A stretch of DNA of 51,584 bases, taken from the NCBI GenBank assembly GCA_947178475.1, contig CAMWYM010000007.1, positions 1 to 51,584 on the forward strand, given 5' to 3'. The stretch is from an uncultured Clostridium sp. GTDB taxonomy: Bacteria; Bacillota; Clostridia; Lachnospirales; Lachnospiraceae. Shown here one piece after another: positions 45,387 through 51,584 of the stretch (positions within the stretch are counted from its first letter, which is position 1; each line of letters begins with the position of its first letter). The notes beneath the pieces were generated by a model that was not told where the DNA came from, searched no databases, and saw only the letters and a program-made list of their open reading frames with translations. The position numbers and the translations under genes are program-made.

Positions 45387-47216
45387 TTATCTATTCATTT
45401 TTGTCCTTTTTCTCAGGGTTGAATCCAGAATTTTCTTACGGATACGAATATGCTCCGGTGTAATTTCCAAAAGCTCATCCGTATCAATAAACTCCAATGC
45501 CTGTTCCAGACTCAATATCCTTGGCGGTGTCAGCTTTAGCGCCTCGTCCGCACCGGATGAACGGGTATTGGTCAGATGTTTCGCCTTACACACATTAATT
45601 TCAATGTCCTCTACCTTACCGGTTTGACCGATTACCATTCCGGCATACACCATCTCCCCGGCTCCAATAAACAAAGTCCCCCTATCCTGTGCATTGTAAA
45701 GACCATAGGTAATGGAGGTTCCTGTCTCAAAGGCAATCAGTGACCCCTGGCTTCGATAATTCATATCACCCTTATATGGGGCATATCCGTCATAAATGGT
45801 ATTGATAATACCTGTCCCCTTCGTGGAGGTCATAAAATCACCTCGAAAGCCAATAAGCCCTCTGGCCGGAATGCTAAACTCCAGCCGCACCGTACCGTCA
45901 TGGGCAGGTGTCATAGCCTGCAGTTCACCCTTGCGCTCATTCAGCATACTGATTATCGTCCCCGAAAATTCCTCCGGCACATCAATGTAGGCAATCTCCA
46001 TTGGCTCTAATTTCTTTCCATTTTCGTCCTGCCGGTAAATCACCTCCGCCTTACTGACTGCAAACTCATATCCCTCACGGCGCATATTCTCTATCAATAC
46101 AGACAAATGCAGCTCTCCTCTTCCGGAAACCTTATAGGTATCCGTCCCCTCTGTTTCCTCTACTCTCAAAGAGACATCGGTATTCAATTCTCTGAAAAGA
46201 CGGTCACGCAGATGTCTGGAGGTGACAAATTTCCCCTCTTTTCCCGCCAACGGAGAATCATTCACCATGAAATTCATGGAAATAGTAGGCTCGGAAATCT
46301 TTTGAAACGGAATCGGCTGCGGATTATCTACTGAACAGAGTGTATCTCCGATATGGATATCTGCAATACCGGAAATAGCCACAATCGAGCCTATACCTGC
46401 CTCCTGCACCTCTATCTTATTCAGACCTTCAAACTCATACAGCTTACCGATTTTTACCTTTTTACACTTAGTCTCATCATGAGCGTTTACCAAAAGCACC
46501 TCCTGATTAAGCTTAAGTGTTCCATTGTCAATTTTACCTACACCGATACGTCCCACATATTCATTGTAATCAATGGTGGAAATCAACACCTGGGTATCAG
46601 CCTCCGGGTCTCCCTCTGGAGCCGGAATATAATCAATGATTGTCTCAAACAGCGGTGCCATGTCAACAGCCTCCTCTGTCATGCTCCTTTTAGCAACACC
46701 ATCCTTGGCAGAAGCATAGACAAATGGACAATCCAGCTGCTCATCACTGGCCTCAAGGTCAAGCAAAAGCTCTAGTACCTCTTCCTCCACCTCTTCCACT
46801 CTCGCCTCCGGCCGGTCAATTTTGTTGACACAGACAATCACATGAAGATTTAACTCCAATGCCTTTTTCAATACAAATTTTGTCTGCGGCATGGCGCCCT
46901 CAAAGGCATCTACCACCAAGACTACTCCATTCACCATTTTAAGGACACGTTCTACCTCTCCACCAAAATCCGCATGTCCCGGTGTATCGATAATATTAAT
47001 CTTTGTCCCCTTGTAATCCACCGCTGTATTCTTAGAAAGAATCGTGATTCCCCTCTCCCTTTCTATATCATTGGAATCCATAATGCGCTCTTCCACTTCC
47101 TGATTTTCTCTGAAAACACCGCTCTGCTTTAACAATTCATCCACTAAAGTAGTCTTACCATGGTCAACATGGGCAATAATCGCTATATTGCGGATAGTAT
47201 CTCTCGAAATTTTCAT
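45387..47216 (-). CDS. typA: Translational GTPase TypA/BipA
   Basis: About 609 residues, the usual BipA length. The GTPase domain has [10 protein letters not shown] (G1), [11 protein letters not shown] (G3) and NKIDRPEAR (G4). EF-G-like domains III and V and the unique C-terminal domain follow ([38 protein letters not shown]). It binds the ribosome and helps 50S assembly and stress growth. I start it at the ATG at 47216 (MKISRDT), with AGGAGGAG just upstream; a longer frame reaches 47279. It has a good promoter at 47305-47333. Confidence 0.96.
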   Translation of the reverse strand: MKISRDTIRNIAIIAHVDHGKTTLVDELLKQSGVFRENQEVEERIMDSNDIERERGITILSKNTAVDYKGTKINIIDTPGHADFGGEVERVLKMVNGVVLVVDAFEGAMPQTKFVLKKALELNLHVIVCVNKIDRPEARVEEVEEEVLELLLDLEASDEQLDCPFVYASAKDGVAKRSMTEEAVDMAPLFETIIDYIPAPEGDPEADTQVLISTIDYNEYVGRIGVGKIDNGTLKLNQEVLLVNAHDETKCKKVKIGKLYEFEGLNKIEVQEAGIGSIVAISGIADIHIGDTLCSVDNPQPIPFQKISEPTISMNFMVNDSPLAGKEGKFVTSRHLRDRLFRELNTDVSLRVEETEGTDTYKVSGRGELHLSVLIENMRREGYEFAVSKAEVIYRQDENGKKLEPMEIAYIDVPEEFSGTIISMLNERKGELQAMTPAHDGTVRLEFSIPARGLIGFRGDFMTSTKGTGIINTIYDGYAPYKGDMNYRSQGSLIAFETGTSITYGLYNAQDRGTLFIGAGEMVYAGMVIGQTGKVEDIEINVCKAKHLTNTRSSGADEALKLTPPRILSLEQALEFIDTDELLEITPEHIRIRKKILDSTLRKRTKMNR

Positions 47217-47304
47217 ATTCTCCTCCTTAACGCTTCTGTTATATGAGTTACGCCGGCTTATCCCTGCGATAAACAACATTATATGCTTTTAAAACGCGAC
47301 TACA

Positions 47305-47333
47305 AGTGTAGCACAAAGCCCTCAAGGTTTCAA
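47305..47333 (-). promoter_or_regulatory. Promoter of typA
   Basis: Minus-strand TTGAAA (47328-47333) and TACACT (47305-47310) are 17 bases apart. Transcription would start near 47298. Confidence 0.7.
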
Positions 47334-47431
47334 GAACATTTGTAAAAAGACTCCTGTTTTGATGACGCCTCCTCTTACACTCGGCAAAGAGAGAGAAAAT
47401 TATTCCCATACAAATAGAATCAGCAAACTGA

Positions 47432-47459
47432 CAAAACGACAGATAGCACAAGCTATCTG
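47432..47459 (-). terminator. Terminator after the O-acetyltransferase gene
   Basis: CAGATAGC (47440-47447) pairs with GCTATCTG (47452-47459) around a 4-base loop, and TCGTTTTG follows on minus. An outer AAAACGACA/TGTCGTTTT pairing is also possible. Confidence 0.65.
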
Positions 47460-47520
47460 CCGCTTTACATTTTTCTGTCGTTTTAAATTACCAAAATTCT
47501 ATATCCGACATATAGAAGAC

Positions 47521-48108
47521 TCAGTCTCTCCTATATTTGTCTCTGTCTTCCTCGGTAATCTCACGGATTACCCTGCAGGGATTACCTGCTGCCACAACGC
47601 CGGAAGGAATATCCTTGGTTACTACGCTTCCTCCGCCGATTACCACGCCATCTCCAATGGTAACTCCCGGAAGCACCACTACGTTACCGCCAAACCAGAC
47701 ATTATTGCCAACAGTAATCGGCCATGCGATTTCCAGACCCTGATTGCGCTGTTCCACATCCAAAGGATGTCCCGCCGTATAAAAACCACAATTGGGAGCA
47801 ATGAAACAGTTATCTCCAAAAGTCACCTTTGCACCGTCCAGAATGACTAGATTATGATTGGCATAAAAATTCTCGCCAATTTCAATATTATAGCCATAGT
47901 CACACCAGAAATTCTGCTCAATCAGGAAAGAATCTCCGGTTTTGGCAAACATCTTTTTGATAAGCTTCTTTCTATCGGCCTCCTGAGAGGGCATCAAACG
48001 ATTATATTCTGCACACAAATCCTTACAAGCGATACGTTCTCTTCCAAGCTCTTCGTCATAATTGGCATCATAGAGCATACCCGCCATTGCTTTCTCCTTT
48101 TCTGTCAT
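47521..48108 (-). CDS. maa: Maltose/galactoside O-acetyltransferase
   Basis: A 195-residue hexapeptide-repeat (left-handed beta-helix) acetyltransferase. The N-terminal MTEKEKAMAGMLYDANYDEEL cap is typical of Maa/LacA. NHNLVILDGAKVTFGDNCFIAPNCGFYTAGHP includes the catalytic His, and GNNVWFGGNVVVLPGVTIGDGVVIGGGSVVTKD is the repeat core. It transfers acetyl from acetyl-CoA to sugar hydroxyls. GGAGGG precedes the ATG. It lies 59 bases after glgB and is probably co-transcribed. The sugar acceptor is uncertain. Confidence 0.92.
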   Translation of the reverse strand: MTEKEKAMAGMLYDANYDEELGRERIACKDLCAEYNRLMPSQEADRKKLIKKMFAKTGDSFLIEQNFWCDYGYNIEIGENFYANHNLVILDGAKVTFGDNCFIAPNCGFYTAGHPLDVEQRNQGLEIAWPITVGNNVWFGGNVVVLPGVTIGDGVVIGGGSVVTKDIPSGVVAAGNPCRVIREITEEDRDKYRRD

Positions 48109-48167
48109 GCATTTTCCCTCCTTCTGCCATTATTCCGCTCAGTATCCTGTCCCGGCACTTATCTGCA

Positions 48168-50489
48168 TTACTTCCCTGCGTCTGACTGCTTCTTTGAAGT
48201 CTTCTTTGCCGCCGTACTCTTACTCTTAGCTGCGGGCTTCTTTGCTGACTTTGAATCCACATAATCATACTTAAATACACATACCGAAAGTGGTGGCAAA
48301 TGCATGGTAATAGAATGTTTCCGACCATCCCAAGGCTCATTGGATGCCTTAATCGGCGTTGCATTCAAACGATTCTGACCACCAAACTCCTCTGCATCGG
48401 AATTTAAAATCTCTGTATATTTACCGGAGCATGGAACACCTACAATAAATCCGTCTCTATCCACCGGCGTAAAGTTACATACATACAACAGCTGATCCTT
48501 TGCAGTTGAGCCGCGGCGGATAAAGGAAATAATGCTGCTCTGTGGATCATCACAGTTAATCCACTCAAATCCCATCTGGTCCTGATCGTTATAATAAAGG
48601 GCATCATAATCATGATACAGTTTATTTAACGCCTTCACATAATTCTGCATTCCCTTGTGACTCGCCCCGTCCTCACCGTCTAGCAGGAACCAGTCAAGAC
48701 TTCTCTCCTCACTCCACTCGCGGAGCTGTGCAAATTCCTGTCCCATAAACAAAAGCTTTTTGCCTGGGTGACCATACATAAAGCCATACGCCGTACGCAG
48801 ATTGGCAAATTTGTCGTCATGCAGTCCCGGCATCTTATTAATCATGGAACATTTCAAATGAACAACCTCATCATGGGAGATTACCAAAACAAAATTCTCT
48901 GAGTATGCATACATTAAGCTAAAGGTCAGACGATTATGATTAAATTGTCTGAAATATGGATCCAGCTTCATATACTCAAGAAAATCATTCATCCAGCCCA
49001 TATTCCATTTAAACAGAAATCCGAGACCGTCCATGGAAACCGGTGCCGTAACACCCGCCCATGCAGTAGATTCCTCCGCAATGACAAACACTCCCGGCTG
49101 CTGTTCCTCAATAGTCTTGTTCAACTTCATCAACAGCTTAATCGCATCATAATTCTCATTACCGCCGTCCTCATTTGGCAGCCAATTACCATCCTGCTTG
49201 CCATAGTCTAGATACAGCATAGAGGCCACTGCATCTACACGGAGAGCATCAACGTGATACTCCTTTGCCCAAAACAGCGCATTGGCAATCAGGAAGTTTG
49301 ATACCTCATTTCTTCCAAAATCAAATATATAGGTTCCCCAGTCAGGGTGTTCCCCTCTTCTTGTATCTGGATGTTCAAACAATGGCATACCGTCAAACTT
49401 ACCCAAACCATATGCATCTCTTGGGAAATGCGCCGGAACCCAGTCAAGAATAATACTGATGCCATTCTTATGCATATAATCCACAAAGTACATAAAGTCC
49501 TCCGGGTCTCCGTATCTTCTAGTCGGGGCATAATAACCTGTTACCTGATACCCCCATGAGCCGTCAAATGGATACTCTGCAATTCCCATCAGCTCAATAT
49601 GTGTATATCCCATATCCTTTACATAGTCCGCCACCATAGGCGCCAGGTCACGATAGGAAAAGAATCCGTTTTCGTCATCCTCTGCCCTTTTCTTCCATGA
49701 ACCCAAATGCATCTCGTAGATCGCCATAGGCTTTCTCATCGCCTCGGTTCTAGTCACCTTGCTACGATTCTCCATCCATACGCTGTCCTTCCAGCGATAT
49801 TTGGTAATATCCTTTACTACAGAAGCATTATCCGGTCGGAACTGTGAACAGTTTCCAAAAGGGTCTGCCTTAAAGATTTCCTCTCCATAACGTGTCAGAA
49901 TATTAAATTTGTAAACGGCATCCTCTCCCACATCCGGAATAAACAGCTCATATATTCCCGAGGAGCCCAGTAAATGCATCGGATGGAGCGCACCATCCCA
50001 CATATTAAAATCTCCCACAACAGAAACACGTCTTGCGTGAGGTGCCCATACCGCAAAATAAGTTCCTGATACACCGTCAATCTTCATCGGATGTGCACCC
50101 AGCTTCTTATATATTTCCCAGTGATTTCCCTCTGAAAACAAATAGATATCCATGGAACCAAGCTGGCTCTCAAAGCTATAAGGGTCCGCAGAAACTACAG
50201 TGGAACCATCCTGATAATTTGTCACCAGCCGATACTTATTTCCGGTAAATTTCTTCTTCGGAAGGTATAATGCATAAAATCCATTATCATCAATCTTTTC
50301 CATATTATATTCTGTCTTCCCTGTCGGCGCAATCACCTTACAGCTGACAGAATGTGGTTTAAATGCCGTTATCATCTGTCCATCACCATAATCATGATTA
50401 CCAAGTAAATGCTTAGGCGCATTGAGTCGGCCTTCCATCAGTTCATCATAAAGTATCCAATTCATCCACTGTTCAATCTTTACGTTCAT
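48168..50489 (-). CDS. glgB: 1,4-alpha-glucan branching enzyme
   Basis: A 773-residue GH13 enzyme that makes alpha-1,6 branches in glycogen. An N-terminal module (about 1-110) precedes a CBM48 domain (about 115-215, with GTYFAVWAPHARRVSVVGDFN). The catalytic barrel has DWVPAHFP, ALRVDAVAS (nucleophile Asp), VIAEEST (acid/base Glu) and VISHDEVVH. The last 30 residues are an added Lys/Ala/Ser-rich tail unlike normal GlgB. AGGAGG precedes the ATG. No other glycogen gene is in the window. Confidence 0.96.
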   Translation of the reverse strand: MNVKIEQWMNWILYDELMEGRLNAPKHLLGNHDYGDGQMITAFKPHSVSCKVIAPTGKTEYNMEKIDDNGFYALYLPKKKFTGNKYRLVTNYQDGSTVVSADPYSFESQLGSMDIYLFSEGNHWEIYKKLGAHPMKIDGVSGTYFAVWAPHARRVSVVGDFNMWDGALHPMHLLGSSGIYELFIPDVGEDAVYKFNILTRYGEEIFKADPFGNCSQFRPDNASVVKDITKYRWKDSVWMENRSKVTRTEAMRKPMAIYEMHLGSWKKRAEDDENGFFSYRDLAPMVADYVKDMGYTHIELMGIAEYPFDGSWGYQVTGYYAPTRRYGDPEDFMYFVDYMHKNGISIILDWVPAHFPRDAYGLGKFDGMPLFEHPDTRRGEHPDWGTYIFDFGRNEVSNFLIANALFWAKEYHVDALRVDAVASMLYLDYGKQDGNWLPNEDGGNENYDAIKLLMKLNKTIEEQQPGVFVIAEESTAWAGVTAPVSMDGLGFLFKWNMGWMNDFLEYMKLDPYFRQFNHNRLTFSLMYAYSENFVLVISHDEVVHLKCSMINKMPGLHDDKFANLRTAYGFMYGHPGKKLLFMGQEFAQLREWSEERSLDWFLLDGEDGASHKGMQNYVKALNKLYHDYDALYYNDQDQMGFEWINCDDPQSSIISFIRRGSTAKDQLLYVCNFTPVDRDGFIVGVPCSGKYTEILNSDAEEFGGQNRLNATPIKASNEPWDGRKHSITMHLPPLSVCVFKYDYVDSKSAKKPAAKSKSTAAKKTSKKQSDAGK

Positions 50490-50523
50490 AATAACCTCCT
50501 CGTTCCTGCAAATATTTAGTCTT

Positions 50524-50552
50524 ATATTACCACTTTTTGTTTCTTCTGTAAA
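50524..50552 (-). promoter_or_regulatory. Promoter of glgB
   Basis: Minus-strand TTTACA (50547-50552) and TAATAT (50524-50529) are 17 bases apart, with TGG before the -10 (extended type). Confidence 0.6.
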
Positions 50553-50593
50553 TAAAATCCGTTTTCCTTTCTAGACTTTTGTCTATTTTTAGG

Positions 50594-50620
50594 TTCCAGC
50601 ACTGGTAATCAGTGATGGAA
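50594..50620. other. Hairpin overlapping the AICAR transformylase stop codon
   Basis: TTCCAGCACTG (50594-50604) pairs with CAGTGATGGAA (50610-50620) with one mismatch around a 5-base loop. On minus no U-run follows directly, so termination is uncertain. A second small hairpin, TAGAC/GTCTA, lies next to it. Confidence 0.45.
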
Positions 50621-51584
50621 TAACCGGATACCGGTAAATGCCATTACCATATCGTATTGATTACAGCATTCTATGACCAAATCGTCCCTTACTGAGCCCC
50701 CCGGCTGTGCAATATACTTAACACCGCTCTTATAGGCTCTTTCAATATTATCGGAGAATGGGAAAAAGGCATCAGAACCCAGAGTTACCTCCGTATTCCC
50801 ATCCAGCCATAATCGTTTTTCCTCTCTGGTAAATACATCCGGCTTCACTTTAAACCGTTTCTGCCATTCACCCTCTCTTAATACATCCTCATACTCATCA
50901 CCGATATATACATCTATCGCATTATCCCTGTCGGCACGCCCTAAGCCGTCCACAAACTGAAGCCCCAGCACCTTTGGTGATTGACGCAGATACCAGTTAT
51001 CTGCCTTTTGACCTGCAAGTCTTGTACAGTGAATACGGGACTGCTGTCCTGCACCGATACCGATTGCCTGTCCACCCTTGACATAGCAAACCGAATTAGA
51101 CTGTGTATATTTCAGGGTAATCAGAGAAATTTTGATATCCATCAGCGCAGATTCCGGCAAAAACTTATTCTGTGTTACAATATTGGATAGCAGGTCTGCA
51201 TCCACATTTAACTCATTTCTGCCCTGCTCAAAGGTAATACCGTACACCTGCTTGCGCTCTAAATCCGCCGGCACATAATCTGCATCCATCTGTATGATAT
51301 TATAATTCCCTTTTTTCTTCTCCATTAACAGCTTCATTGCCTCTTCAGTATATCCCGGCGCAATCACACCGTCTGACACCTCACGCTTAATTAACCTTGC
51401 CGTGTCCTCGTCACAGACATCTGAAAGTGCAATAAAATCCCCGAAGGAAGACATTCTGTCCGCACCTCTCGCCCTGGCATATGCACAGGCAAGCGGCGAC
51501 AGCTCACCCAAATCATCTACCCAGTATATCTTTGCCATCTTATCATCTAACGGAAGTCCCACGGCATCTCCTGCCGGAGATACA
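50609..51584 (-). CDS. purH: AICAR formyltransferase, 5' part beyond window
   Basis: The frame is open to the right edge, giving about 324 residues and a complete C-terminus. Family landmarks are SPAGDAVGLPL at the edge, LKYTQSNSVCYVKGGQAIGIGAGQQSR and GSDAFFPFSDNIERA-x-KSGVKYIAQPGGS-x-RDD. The enzyme formylates AICAR to FAICAR in the ninth step of purine synthesis. The protein looks like the free-standing form of about 390 residues found in clostridia. Whether an IMP cyclohydrolase domain is fused upstream cannot be seen. The GTG at 51562 is probably internal. Confidence 0.92.
   Translation of the reverse strand, partial: VSPAGDAVGLPLDDKMAKIYWVDDLGELSPLACAYARARGADRMSSFGDFIALSDVCDEDTARLIKREVSDGVIAPGYTEEAMKLLMEKKKGNYNIIQMDADYVPADLERKQVYGITFEQGRNELNVDADLLSNIVTQNKFLPESALMDIKISLITLKYTQSNSVCYVKGGQAIGIGAGQQSRIHCTRLAGQKADNWYLRQSPKVLGLQFVDGLGRADRDNAIDVYIGDEYEDVLREGEWQKRFKVKPDVFTREEKRLWLDGNTEVTLGSDAFFPFSDNIERAYKSGVKYIAQPGGSVRDDLVIECCNQYDMVMAFTGIRLFHH

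Noticed and set aside
1-51584. CRISPR array, tRNA or rRNA genes, prophage
   Set aside because: No regularly spaced direct repeats, no tRNA cloverleaf recognised by eye, and no phage structural or integrase genes.

Overview
The window looks like chromosomal DNA of a low-G+C Gram-positive anaerobe, most likely a Lachnospiraceae-type clostridium. The evidence is a T-box-controlled pheST operon, a pyrophosphate-type phosphofructokinase, a type 2 GalT, a free-standing AICAR transformylase instead of a fused PurH, AGGAGG-type ribosome binding sites, and sigma-A promoters. This assignment is inferred from gene content, not from a marker-gene comparison. Nearly all of the window is coding, mostly on the minus strand. 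I saw no rRNA, tRNA, CRISPR array, phage or full insertion sequence.

Region by region. 1-2850: a minus-strand MoxR AAA+ ATPase and an edge-truncated DUF5682 protein, the same pair as YehL/YehM of E. coli. 3031-5372: an AT-rich plus-strand segment with a TetR regulator, a CPBP membrane protease and a short soluble chemoreceptor-like protein. 5383-9376: pheT, pheS and their T-box leader. 9347-12608: a YihY/BrkB membrane protein and a large SpoIID/LytB protein. 12629-13475: a noncoding stretch with a structured leader, a probable 6S RNA and a 211-bp inverted-repeat element flanked by an 11-bp direct repeat, which sits in the leader of the phosphofructokinase gene. 13476-18144: PPi-type phosphofructokinase, a beta-CASP RNase-like metallo-hydrolase and a SpoVB/MurJ-like flippase. 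18400-28825: a raffinose/melibiose-type locus. It has a solute-binding lipoprotein, two permeases, a GH36 alpha-galactosidase, galK, galE and galT in one direction and an AraC regulator divergent from them. 28884-31166: a YbhJ-like aconitase-superfamily hydratase. 31329-33085: a transglutaminase-like protein and two small divergent helix-turn-helix genes with a palindromic operator. 33146-38191: an envelope operon (LtaS-like sulfatase, VanZ-like protein, small membrane protein, M29-like aminopeptidase). 38381-45183: a five-gene run of condensation-fold acyltransferase, DUF6320 zinc-ribbon membrane protein, alpha/beta hydrolase and a heterodimeric ABC exporter. 45387-51584: typA, a maltose-type O-acetyltransferase, glgB with a basic tail, and the edge-truncated AICAR transformylase.

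The clearest working unit is the galactoside locus. Oligosaccharide is bound and imported, cleaved by alpha-galactosidase, and its galactose goes through GalK, GalT and GalE to UDP-glucose. No ATPase subunit is encoded in the locus, so the importer probably borrows one. The most unusual noncoding features are the inverted-repeat element with its direct repeat, the 34-bp perfect palindrome between the permease and alpha-galactosidase genes, and the palindrome filling the spacer of a small regulator promoter.
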